The position numbers and the translations under genes are program-made. The notes beneath the pieces are model-generated. The model did not search any database, was not told the DNA's origin, and saw nothing but the letters and a program-made list of their open reading frames with translations. DNA of 64,000 bases from Amborella trichopoda. Its lineage: Eukaryota; Streptophyta; Magnoliopsida; Amborellales; Amborellaceae. The stretch spans positions 3,921,081-3,985,080 of the forward strand of contig NW_006498507.1 of assembly GCF_000471905.2 (NCBI RefSeq), in the 5' to 3' direction. Positions 25,111 to 36,286 of this stretch are shown piece after piece. Numbering within the stretch: the stretch's first letter is position 1; each line of letters begins with the position of its first letter.

Positions 25111-28100
25111 CCCAAAACCTTGTCTAAAAATGAAGTTTCAATGTCCAAAATTTATTATGCAATGGCCTCAAATCTAATTTTACCTTTAGTTTTAGAATAT
25201 AGCTCCAAAAAAAAATGTAGAACGAGCCCATCTATAAATACTTAAAAACCTTAATAATAAATGGTCAAGATAATGTATTCCAAAATACACTATTTTTAAG
25301 ACTCAAAATCCTTTTTCTTGTATCCAACCTTTCAAAGTTGAAAAAATCTATTAGTGCATCTTCGAGCGTCAAAACAATATTTTCTGATAAATCTTTTAGG
25401 TACACGTCATCTATATAGAATGAGGTTAACTTCTTATATAAACTTACATTTTATATAAGGGAAAAATCAACTGTCCATGTGGAAGTAACCTTCAAAGTTC
25501 CAAACAAGGCCGCATCCGATGGCCATAAAAAATAATTTTATATAAATTTTTATTTTTTATTTAAATTTTATCTCTATCTGAAATTTGTGGCATAGACGCA
25601 TTTTTATACAGAGCACCAAATAAAATCAATAAAATAAATTTTGAACACAAATTTGATTGTAATACCTTTGAATAGATTAAATGGCTATGATCAATACCTT
25701 TGAATAGATTAAATGGCTAAAGCACACCAGTCAATTTTTTTCTAATTTTTTATTTATTTTATTTGGTGCACCTCATCAAAATGCATATACACCATAAATT
25801 TTGATAGAAATAATTTTTAAATAAAATAAAAAATAAAAAACGAAATTGTATTTTGGTTGTTGGATGATGCCAGGTTCCATATGAACCTTTCTACGGTGCT
25901 TTGACAACATTCAAGTGTGACGCTTTACCATCTATTTATATAAGGGTGTTGCAACCTTAAACAATCTAACTAAGGTGCGCCTACAAATTTTATCATAATA
26001 TATAATTTTGATGTAAAATGTTTTTAGGATTATCTAAAAATTTATTTTTATATCTAATTATAGAATTTTAAAATCTAAAATGGTTAAAATTGAGTAGATC
26101 TATAAACATATGAAAATCTTGAAAATAGACGGTGTAGATAATATGTTCTAAGATGCACTATTTCTAAGACTCAAAATCTTTTTATTTGTCATAGTCATAC
26201 ATCTCGATGTCGAGATGATTAATCGCAGGTTTTTCGACATTAAAATAACTTTTTCCAATGAATTTTTGAGGTGCATCCGTAGTTATACATTTTAAGGTTG
26301 CAACCTTATATAAACTTTTTCCTTTATATAAATCACCAAACTTCAGTAGTTGATTCCAAAATCAAATAAGTAAAATCGGGTCTTCCACATGTTTGAAAAA
26401 AATAAAACAAATGCACTCCTTGTTTTTCCTTAAAAAAATGAAGACATATTTTGTGCTGGTATCTATTAGATAGAAAAACTATTCGAAGTATTGAAATATT
26501 GAGGAGAATTTTGAAAATGGGTTCTACTCCACTAGGTCTCAAGTTAACATTCAAAAAACATAAAGGTGAAGAGATTTTGTGCATGGGTTTGGCACATCAT
26601 AGTTGTCTATATTATTTAAGTTTCATCTTTTTTTTTTTTACTTTTGGGTAATTCAATGAGCGTAACAATGCCCTACCCGGTTTTTAATTAGTTAGTGGTT
26701 TTTGAAGCTGTTAGTGGGAATGAAAACCATAACGTGCAACTAAGTTATGGAGAGTGCTTCCACCACTACCTCATCCCCTTTTTCGTTTCATTGTTTTAAG
26801 TGGATTGCAATAGAGGATTCAAACTTCGAATGTGTTGCAACGGTCAGCACCATAATCCATCAAGCCCAACCTCATATTTTTCATTTTGAGTGGGCCTAAG
26901 CTCGAATCTAAGCAATAAGGAGTCTTTTTTTTTATGCTCCACGACTTTTTTTCCTTTTTAGAACTTTTCATTACTTCTGCTATTCTACTTGAGCTTTTCC
27001 TCTTCTCATAGATGAGATCCACAGGGTTCCTAATCAGCATGAATGTGATTAAGGTATTGAAAGCCCAATCCAATTCTCCAAATTTCAACATAACAGAACC
27101 AGATAGAATGAATGACGCAGAAAAAAGACTATATTTTCTTTTTTGTCGACGTCTTTGCTTGCCGAAATCCATACAAGTGAGCTTCGAACCAGTTGGAGAC
27201 CTTGAGGGGTCTCTTCCCCCAATTCAGTATAAAGTTTTTTAGTTTCTTCTCTGGTCTTCTCCTCCTTGCCGGTTTATCAACTCATATTAAAATCAAACTT
27301 AGGCACAATTCATTTTTATTCAACCATAGTGGATGACACCTTCCATATCCACGGATAGGGGTCTCTCCAAAAACAGAATTGGGCTTACAACTTGAAGCAC
27401 AAGTGTCAGTTTGGCCATCATATGTAAATCGTTAAAATATTCATTTCTTATGTGGGTGTTATCATTCTACTGGAGGAGGACAACGAGTCTTTTGGAGCTC
27501 CACCGGGCTAGGCATTGGGCGGACCAACCATGGCTTGATTTTCTTGTGGCTCAATGCAAGGCAGAATGTGAACCAAAACTTGAGCCCTGAGCTTGGTAAA
27601 AATTATGTTGTTGAGGCCCAACCATTGGATCGGGTTGAGTTTGAGCTAATTTTTTGTGATAATAATGGATGTATTATATATCGTATGTGGGATTTCCTAA
27701 AAAGCGACCTTTTATCTTTTGTACGTAGAGGTCACAAACATCATTGTCCCTAAAATTTCAAAATAGGTGGTTGTAAGAGTGTCATTGAATAGATACAAAG
27801 TTCCAAAAAACAAATCTCGAACTTCACGATCACCCTAAGTTATCCAATTCGACATCCAATGAGTGAGATTGATTGTGACCTCCATATACAAAAAGTAAAT
27901 GGTATTGTTGTAGGCAATCCTATCATATATACACAAGACTTCCTATTATATACGGGGTTAATCTAATGTTCACGCCTATAGGTGATATTTAGAAATGGAT
28001 GTGAATGATAAATTGATCGGTAAAAATTAAAAAGTAAAACATTTTAATTGATAGAAAAACCCTTTGGATCAGAACAAGAGGTCATCGCTGGTTTTCTTTC

Positions 28101-28241
28101 TTCGAGTGAGAAACCTCAAATTCATGTATTTCTCTCTCTACCCAGCTCCATCTCTGCTCGATAATCGCCACCCCTTCTTCCTCTACATACCCCTCAATTG
28201 CCATTCCATTTATATATTATGAACTAGAGAGAGGTAAACCC
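25110..28241. other. intergenic DNA, repeats only
   Basis: AT-rich. Segments at 25250-25470 and 26090-26335 resemble the 34266-35425 repeat (shared blocks such as gatgcactatttctaagact and atataaactttttcc). A 33-base unit, atacctttgaatagattaaa plus tail, is duplicated at about 25660-25720. Open frames at 26819-27242 on both strands show no recognisable domain. Confidence 0.45.
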
Positions 28242-29300
28242 CAGTGTTAAAAAGATCAAGTCGGGCTGACTAGTTGGTCATGGTCCGAGCCAATTGGTCG
28301 GGCTGGCTCCGACTTAGTCGGTCGTTTAGTGCTAAGTTTTATACAGTAAAGAAAATGATGGTAAAAAATTCTCAAAAAATTATAAGAAAAAAATTATAAA
28401 AAAAATATTTAAATTATATATGTATTGTTTTTCTGTATTGTCACATAAAATAAGCGAAACAAAAAATATTATAGGCATAATTGGCTTCCGAACAAAAATT
28501 TTAAGCACCTGAAGCAATACTTTTTCAGTGAACTAGTAACTGAATGAAATTACATATTATACAATAGTAAAAAACACTAGTCAAAAGTAGTAAGATAAAC
28601 AATAGGGTTCAGGATTTTATTGAGTTTCGCTATCAGAGTTGACTGGGACAAAAATCGTCGTGAAGCCTGGTGGAGTTTGTGCGGCAGCAACAATTCCTCA
28701 TTTCCAAATAGGAATACTGCCTTGTGAAGCCCCTAGGTCATAGTCACCTAGACTTTGAAACTATCTATGCTCCTCACCTCCTTGGCCTGTGTTTTGCCCT
28801 TCATCAGCATTTTCATTGTCCTAAATAATTAGCCCATGGGTCCCTCCACCTATGCGTCTATATCCAAGGGTGTAGTTGCTATGCCTGACTCTCTTGACTT
28901 GTTCCTGAACCAATCTAAGCCCTCTTCTTCCCTAGTGGATATCGTAGTATCTTGCAGCATCTCGCACTATGCAACATGCCAATCATCTCACATTACCCCA
29001 TCACATCATTGTCGTCATCTTCATTGCCTTTATCGAAGTTGTCATCGTCTTCATCCATGTCTTCCATGGCTTCCACCATGTTCCCCTCATTGGTTGCTGG
29101 AATGCCACCGTTCTTATTCATATCCACCACATATTCTTATAGGAACTCTTGATCTAGTATTGGTACCTTCGGTGAGCCCCATGCACTTAAAAAAAACATG
29201 TGGAGCCCTGCAAAGTCTATTATTGAACCTGCACAAAACTTTTAACATGTTTTTTCCATAACAAGGCAGAAATCACCCCATTTCTTTTAACAAATCACAT
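28242..29300 (+). mobile_element. partial hAT-like element (left end and transposase tail)
   Basis: It starts cagtgttaaaaagatcaag, the CAGTGTT form of a hAT terminus, followed by repeated GGTCGG/TAGTCGG subterminal motifs to about 28330. On the minus strand, 28995-29100 reads as an acidic stretch (NMVEAMEDMDEDDDNFDKGN) like hAT transposase C-termini. No right end was found; it may lie in or beyond the gap at 29780. Confidence 0.35.
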
Positions 29301-29779
29301 ATTAGTCTTGCAAATCGATTGAGTTGTGCTAGTTAGTATCTAAATTAACCAGTATGTATAGTAAATCGACTGATTAGTACATTGTGATGTCCCAAAGAGT
29401 GGCCTGTCAAATTGGACTACTCGGGCTCGAATAGTGCCCAAGTCCAATTTAACTGGGCAACTTGGAAAACGTCGGCCGATTTTTCATAAAACCCAATTAA
29501 GGTGGAGGGAAAAGCTTTGTAATGACATTCGGAAGATTGGGCAATGGGTGAAAGATTGCTACAGATATTTGGATGGCTTGTGGATTAAGCAAATACAATT
29601 GAATGAGGAGAGAGATGAGCAGGACATGTGGGTGGTGAAGGCGGAGAGTTGGGATACGTTAGTGGAGAAAGAGATCAGGGAGAAAGATGGCTTTGGATTT
29701 TTTATTTTTTTATTTTATTTTTTGGGTGGGTGGGGGACGGCCTTGGGTGGAGAATGAGTATGGATGATGAAGGTGGGGG

Positions 29780-30290
29780 NNNNNNNNNNNNNNNNNNNNN
29801 NNNNNNNNNNNNNNNNNNNNNNNNNNNNNNNNNNNNNNNNNNNNNNNNNNNNNNNNNNNNNNNNNNNNNNNNNNNNNNNNNNNNNNNNNNNNNNNNNNNN
29901 NNNNNNNNNNNNNNNNNNNNNNNNNNNNNNNNNNNNNNNNNNNNNNNNNNNNNNNNNNNNNNNNNNNNNNNNNNNNNNNNNNNNNNNNNNNNNNNNNNNN
30001 NNNNNNNNNNNNNNNNNNNNNNNNNNNNNNNNNNNNNNNNNNNNNNNNNNNNNNNNNNNNNNNNNNNNNNNNNNNNNNNNNNNNNNNNNNNNNNNNNNNN
30101 NNNNNNNNNNNNNNNNNNNNNNNNNNNNNNNNNNNNNNNNNNNNNNNNNNNNNNNNNNNNNNNNNNNNNNNNNNNNNNNNNNNNNNNNNNNNNNNNNNNN
30201 NNNNNNNNNNNNNNNNNNNNNNNNNNNNNNNNNNNNNNNNNNNNNNNNNNNNNNNNNNNNNNNNNNNNNNNNNNNNNNNNNNNNNNNNNN
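29780..30290. other. assembly gap (511 N)
   Basis: Run of N flanked by G-rich simple sequence. Just right of the gap a unit beginning gggataattatatatagaaa is repeated at 30315 and 30372 (period 57), which may explain the assembly break. Confidence 0.95.
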
Positions 30291-30449
30291 AGAGAGGGGG
30301 GGCGGGGGGGGGCAGGGATAATTATATATAGAAATTAATATTATCTCATATATTATTCTATATAGAGGGTGGGGATAATTATATATAGAAATTAATACAA
30401 TCTCATATAATATCTCTATTTTCTTTGTTATTTTTCAAATCAATACTCC

Positions 30450-32345
30450 TTTAAGGTCATTGAGAATTAGATCGGGGATTGTTTGGCGAGAATGACGCTA
30501 CAATCAAGACCTAGAAAACACATGTCTACTAGTAGAAGGATAACTTTGTTAAGTTATCGTTTAGCTAATTTACCAATCTATTTGATGTCTCTTATTTAGA
30601 TGTCAGCCGCAGTGATTAAGAAAATTGAAAAAATGATGCATCATTTTCTGTGGGAATCTTTTGGAGAAGAAAATAAGTTTCATCTTCTTAGGTGTGATCG
30701 TGTTATACCCCTAAGAGTGAAGGTGGTATTGACATTAGAAAGAGTAAATATATGAATGAGGTTTTACTTTGCAAATGGTGGTGGAGAAGCTTGCAATTTA
30801 CAGATAAGCTTTGGTATCAGGTGTTGTCTTCAAAATATGGTCTGGATAGGCAAGGGTATGTGGATAGGAGGAGGTAGAAATACATAGTTGTCTTCTTTGT
30901 GGAAGGCTATTTACAGGTGCAGGCCAATGATTGCCAGTTATTTTCACTGAAATGTGGGATGTGGTGATAACATATCATTGTGGTATCATAAGTGGATAGG
31001 TGATGCTCCTCTTAGGCTTACTTATCCCTAACTTTTTGCTAAAGTCTCGCAACCCAATGCTAAGATTTTGGATATGGTTGAAGTGAGAGGTAATCGTGGT
31101 GCTTGGAGTATTAATTTTCCATATGATAGGTTGAGTGAAGAGGTTCATCTTCAATGGAATGATTGGATGGGTATTTTGGACTCGACTTATATTTCACAGG
31201 GGGCGTTGGATGAAGTGATTTGGGAAGTTGAATGCGATGGGGTTTTCTCAGTCGGTTTTTTTTTTCAAGATCGTTGGAGATGGTCTTCACCTGCTGCTAC
31301 CAAAGTGTGGAAATGACCTATCTCCCATAAGGTGCAGGTTTTTTTGTGGTTAGCTATTTAAAATAAAATTTTGATAGTGGACAATTTGATTAAGAGGGGT
31401 AAAATCTTACCCAACATTTGTTTGATATGTAAAGCGGATGAGGAATCCAGTGATCATCTTTTTATCCACCGTCATGTTGCTTCTAGAATTTAGTATTAGT
31501 TGTTTGGGCTTCTTGGGGTTCAAGCTTCTCTTCCCCGATCAGTGTTGGGCTTAGCGTCTCATTTAGCTTTTAATCATCTACCTTCTATGAGTGTTTTGGT
31601 TTGGCAAATAGCGAGAGGGGCTATTATTTGGGAACTCTGAAAAGAAAAAAATAGGCGGACGTTTGAAGGTAAGAGTCACTCTTTTGACAAATTGCCTAGC
31701 AATGTTAAACTGTCTATTTGGTATTGGTTCTCGATTACTAAAGAGGGTTGGGGTATTTCATAACCTGATATTTTGTTGATGGGTAGAGTTAAGATGAGAC
31801 TAAGGTGTATTTGAGTGGCACCAGAGTGTGGGGGTTTTAGTTAAATTTCGATGGGAGCTCTCTGGGTAATCTAGGTTTGGCTTTTAAGTTAAATTTTGAT
31901 GGGAGCTCTCTGGGTAATCTAGGTTTGGCTGGTATTGGGGATATGGTGTGTGAATGTTTTGGAGATGTTATCTTCTCATATGCTGGCTCTATTGGGTTAG
32001 CCACCGCTAACCAAGTAGAGTTATTGACACTGTTGCAAGGGATTAAAATTTTTATTGCTAGAAATTTGGGGGATAATTGCATCATTGAAGGGAATTATTT
32101 GAATGTTATTAAATGGTGCAAGAATGAGTAACATATTCAATAAGAGTCGAGGTCTTCTTGATTGCAGATTATGGACCTGGTGGCTCATTTTTTAGTCTCA
32201 TTCTGCCATGTTTATCATGAGGTGAACTCCTTGGCCGATCTCTGGCTAAATGAGGGGCCTCTTTGCTTGCTCTTGTTGTTTCCTTTGATGTAATTTCCTT
32301 TGAGTAGATTTCTTTAATAAAGTAAGAAACTTTTGTCAAAAAAGA
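30450..32345 (+). mobile_element. degenerate L1-type LINE, 5'-truncated
   Basis: Fragments of the C-terminal half of a plant LINE ORF2 in order: end of reverse transcriptase (LANLPIYLMSLI, KIEKMMHHFLWES) at 30550-30670; the CKWWW-like and LWKAIYRCRP region to 30930; LWYHKWIGDAPLRL near 30990; zinc-binding RT tail (NLIKRGKILPNICLICKADE) near 31385-31445; and RNase H (KLNFDGSSLGNLGLAGIGDM) at 31880-31940. Many stops and frameshifts. The 3' end is aataaagtaagaaacttttg followed by tcaaaaaa. It belongs to the same family as the minus-strand copy at 56082-58577. Confidence 0.75.
31877..32131 (+). pseudogene. LINE RNase H fragment
   Basis: An open stretch of 84 codons with the plant LINE RNase H (RVT_3-type) layout: KLNFDGSSLGNLGLAGIG, then ANQVELLTLLQGIKI, then CIIEGNYLNVIKW. 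The 45 bases encoding the start of this domain are tandemly duplicated just upstream (31843-31932). It is part of the dead LINE above. Confidence 0.65.
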
Positions 32346-34265
32346 TGGAGAAAGGCCAGGCGGCTGGCATTTGGGAAAGTTGGGCCTACTGCATGATCTT
32401 GTTGAATATGTTCCTTTATATAACCTTTATCTCATCAATCATCACTTTCAATAGAATGTGTATTAGATAACTTTTCAGCCCAAACCAAGGATAACCCAAC
32501 CCAATTGTTCGGGCCTAGTGTGTGTCAAATCCAAACTGGGCCGTAGTTAAGCCCAATCAAGTGGTCGTAGGCTAGGTAGCCTTATTAGTAGCCCTATCTC
32601 CACTCTTGATGGTGGGGGGATGGGAATGGAAGGGGGAGGTGGTTGGGAGGCACATGCAACAAGGGCACTCACAAAGTTACAAAATAATTACAAGGTATGG
32701 CCGTTAATAGAGCATAATGGTGGATCAAGATTCGTATAGCTAACCGTAATTAGTTGGAAAAAGGTGAGTCCAATTAATTGAGAAAAGACTCTGATGATGA
32801 TGCATTTATACAATCTTTTAAAGGTTTGAAACAAAGGCTGTTTTAAGATTTGTTTAGTTAGCTTTCATCAATTTCCATGACCCCTAATTTAGAACCTCTA
32901 ACTAGGTAAAGTTTACTCCACGCCATGTCTTCATTATATCATTTTAGAGACTGTTTCAAAATATACTTTTGAGCATGGATATGTTTGCATACCAAACAAG
33001 GTTTTGACACTTAACAAAATAATGCCAACACATACCATATTCAGATATTATCAAACATCTTTACAAGTTGAATGTTGGCCACTCCTTTTATAAGAAAATT
33101 TGATACTTGCATTCAAAAAATAATCCACCATATATAAATAGAGATATTTATATAAGAGAATCCAACCTACGCTCCAAAATTGAAAAAGGAAAAAAAAAAA
33201 ACCTTTCCATATATTCTAAAGCTGATAGTAACCTCATATTATTTAATGATGGAAAAAAATATCCCAAAGTTGATAGCTAATTAAACTAAAACTATAACTA
33301 AGCCCCGAATACCCTATGGTGCCCTCAGGTAAAACCAACAAAAAAAAAAAGAAAAAAAGAAAAAGAAGAGATGACCTAGAAAATGTTAATTGAATGGTAT
33401 AGTAAATTGCTCTATATTGTCGTAGAAAAACAATACCGAGTACCAATGTCTGATTAGTCGATGGACGGAGATGGCTGAAAGTGAGACCCATCAGAGCATG
33501 AGAAGACTCTCTCTATCTCACCATTCGTTGAGTGTTTTTACGGTGATGACACAATTATAAACAATGTCTTTCTATGTTCTTTAGATATCATGGCAGGGCA
33601 TATTCCATGATCCATGTGAGCACACAGCAATGGTCATAACTCATAAGTATCATAAGTTCCAACTATTCCATCAAATGAAGAGAACATGCAACCGTATCGG
33701 ACACATGTAGCAAGTCTTAATCACCGTCCATCAGTAAGTTGCATGTTAATAAATCTATTATGGCCATAAATTTTCCATGATCAAATGGTTATGATATCTT
33801 TATGTTTCTTATAATCAAATGGATCAAGTTATTGTTGATTTATCGAGTGCCTGGTGAGAGCAAACGATACATAAACTCTTCAAGGCAAGGGACCTATATA
33901 TCAGGGTTTCTTTTGTCTAAAATTCTGGAGTTCACTATTAAATAACCAGATTAGCATTTTCTGAAAAATTATCAAATTTGAAACTCAACATTTAGATTTG
34001 ACCTCCAAAATATGTGCATCCCTCTCCAATCTTAGTTATTTTAGGGACATACAGTTTTTTTTTGCAGAATTTATCAAGATATACCTATAATTTGAACTCT
34101 AATATTTTACATTATGTTATTTTGATATATTTTGGAACCCACGAAGATGTGTCATTTGATTGGCTATTTAAGATTTGATCAAAAGATTGAAAGGGTATCT
34201 AAAATTTGATTAAAGAATATGGGTAAGATGTTAAATAATTCAAACCTTAAGTTTAATGTCACATA
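32346..34265. other. intergenic DNA, no gene seen
   Basis: AT-rich. Short open frames show no domain. The GC-poor stretch at 33100-33360 holds poly-A tracts only. Confidence 0.5.
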
Positions 34266-35425
34266 GGAAAAAGTTTACATAAAGTAGTGTCACCCTTGTA
34301 CTTTATAATAAGGTGCACCTCAAATATTTATATGAAAAGGTTGTTCCGACACGCCAAAAAATTATAAAATTAATTATCTCGAACTCGAGATGTTTGAATA
34401 TGCAAAAGAAAAAAGATTTCACGTCCAAAACATAATAAATTTTATAATTCATTATCTTAATATGTCAATTTCAAAAATTTAAAGTGTTTATTTATCTACA
34501 CCATTTTTATAGTTTTAAATTTTATAATTACTGATAAAAATAGATAACTAGAATACATCATATAACAAAGGAAAATGGTTTGATAGGGCTGCAGCCCTAT
34601 GAAAGTAAGTAAAGCCTCACATCATAACTCATCCAAAATTACAATTCAAGAATTGGAAAACCTTTACATCTATCATCTAGACTTGAACATTATGGTTATA
34701 AGAAAAATTAAGATTTAAAGCTTTAAAAATAGCGTATAGTTGTTACAAATTATCTAGACAGTCCATTTCACCCTAAAAATACGTGTTTACAGATCCACAA
34801 GATTTATACTATCTTTTTAGTTTTTGTTGGTGCTGAAAATTGATTTTAGAACCATCATAAAGATTTTATTTGCCGAAAGTGGTAAGTGGACGAGGATGTG
34901 AGGTGAGACTTTATTTTGTTTTCATAAAACCTAGTCTTTATAGAAATCTCATCCTTTACGCGCGACTTATTTAAAATTTTAAAGTTAACACGTTATTGAA
35001 CCCTCGCTTTTTATTGAAGGTTGAATTTTTCATGGCTGGGTGCGGTTTGTATGGAGCCGAGGTTCTAAACAATCAAAGTAAAGTGTAATTTTCAAATAGT
35101 GTCGATAGATGTGTTTTGAATATTAGAAATCTCTGTGATAGTCTTAAAATATATTTTCATATCTAATTATAAAAATTCAAGCTTAAAAAATTGTATAGAT
35201 TGAACATTTATGAAAACTTGAAAATTTTGAAAATTGACGGTAAAAAAATATATTACAAGATGTACTATTTCTAAAACTTGAAATCCATTATTTTCACATG
35301 TTTATGCATCTTGATATCGAGATGATCAATTTAATTTGAAGATATTGACAACCTCTTCTAGTGAAACTTTTGAATTGGGCTCCAATTTGATTGTTTGGAG
35401 CCTCAACTCCATATAAACTTTTTCC
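34266..35425. mobile_element. AT-rich transposon with short inverted ends, nested
   Basis: The ends are ggaaaaagtttacat and atataaactttttcc, near-perfect inverted repeats 1160 bp apart. Inside, at about 34565-34960, sits a second repeat with its own inverted ends (aagcctcacatcataactca on the left, gaggatgtgaggtgagactt on the right) whose inverted relative lies at 24684-25110. No coding sequence. Clear target duplications were not found. Confidence 0.4.
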
Positions 35426-35639
35426 TTTAATTTTTTAAAGTTCAAACGGTACGGGACCCTGGCCTTTTTTTTTTTTTTTCCTTAGGTTGAGATCTCCATG
35501 GCTTTTTTTAAAAGGTTAAAGAGAACACAACTCAAAATTTGACACCCAAGGGTGAATCTATGATGTGCTCCCGCGGGAGCATGTAACCTGGTGGCTTATT
35601 TCATTTTCGCACGTTTCCTTTACGTGCCCTGCTCTCCTG

Positions 35640-36286
35640 TATAATTTCACTTAGATTGCTATATTTAAACAGCAGAGTTACGCGCTAACCGCCCATTTCG
35701 AAAGCGCGGAGGCACGCACGCGCGTCAGGACCCATGCTCGCCATCTGGTCAACCCGACCCCATCACTGAAACAAAACCCATCTCTCTCTCACTATAACCT
35801 CTCTCTCTCTCTCACTATAACCTCTCTCTCTCTCTAACCCTAGAACACACTTTAACGGCCTCACCTCTCTCTCTCTCTCTAACCCTAGTACGAACTTTAA
35901 CAGCCTCACCTCTCTCTCTCTATCTCTTTCATCCATGATCCCTGGTTCGAATCCCTCTTTCTCTCTCTAAAGCCCTAATTATAAGGAACTCATCAGGTGC
36001 CTCTTTTCCCCTGCATCGAATTTCACTGACATCGATGCACTTCGATTTTCGAGGTACTTTTTGGGTTTTTACTCGGTTCTGGGCTCTGAAGCTTCCCTGA
36101 AAGCTTTATCGAAATTCAGCTGAGTTTCCTTTTGCTGTTTTGTGATCCAGATGTTCATTTGCGCGTGATTGTTGCTGAGGAAACCCTAGTCTGAGTTGCG
36201 GAGAAACCCTAGTTTGAGTTTGAGACTGTGACTGGAGGGATTGTTTTGTGGAGTTTTGCTTTATCGGGGCCTTGGAGAGAGCTTTA
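35640..36286 (+). promoter_or_regulatory. MUB promoter and CT-rich leader with telo-box motifs
   Basis: A TATA-like tatatttaaac lies near 35658. It is followed by CT microsatellites (35780-35930) in which a roughly 45-base unit containing ctctaaccctag is duplicated. AACCCTA (telo-box) motifs occur at 35836, 35881, 36182 and 36205. Transcript start and any leader intron cannot be placed from sequence alone. Confidence 0.45.

Noticed and set aside
26819-27242. Overlapping open frames on both strands, considered as an organelle DNA insertion
   Set aside because: Basic-looking 117-codon frame, but I could not match it to any plastid or mitochondrial gene; not supported.
28836-29261. 141-codon plus-strand frame
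   Set aside because: His/Ser/Leu-rich low-complexity product; the opposite strand reads better as an acidic transposase tail.
29434-29757. 107-codon plus-strand frame beside the gap
   Set aside because: Possibly a transposon piece, but no motif I can name; the end runs into G- and T-rich simple sequence.
29628-30338. Long open frames across the N run
   Set aside because: They are open only because N carries no stops; not real coding evidence.
35940-35956. tRNA-like ggttcgaatccc
   Set aside because: A single B-box-like match inside the MUB leader with no acceptor stem or A box.
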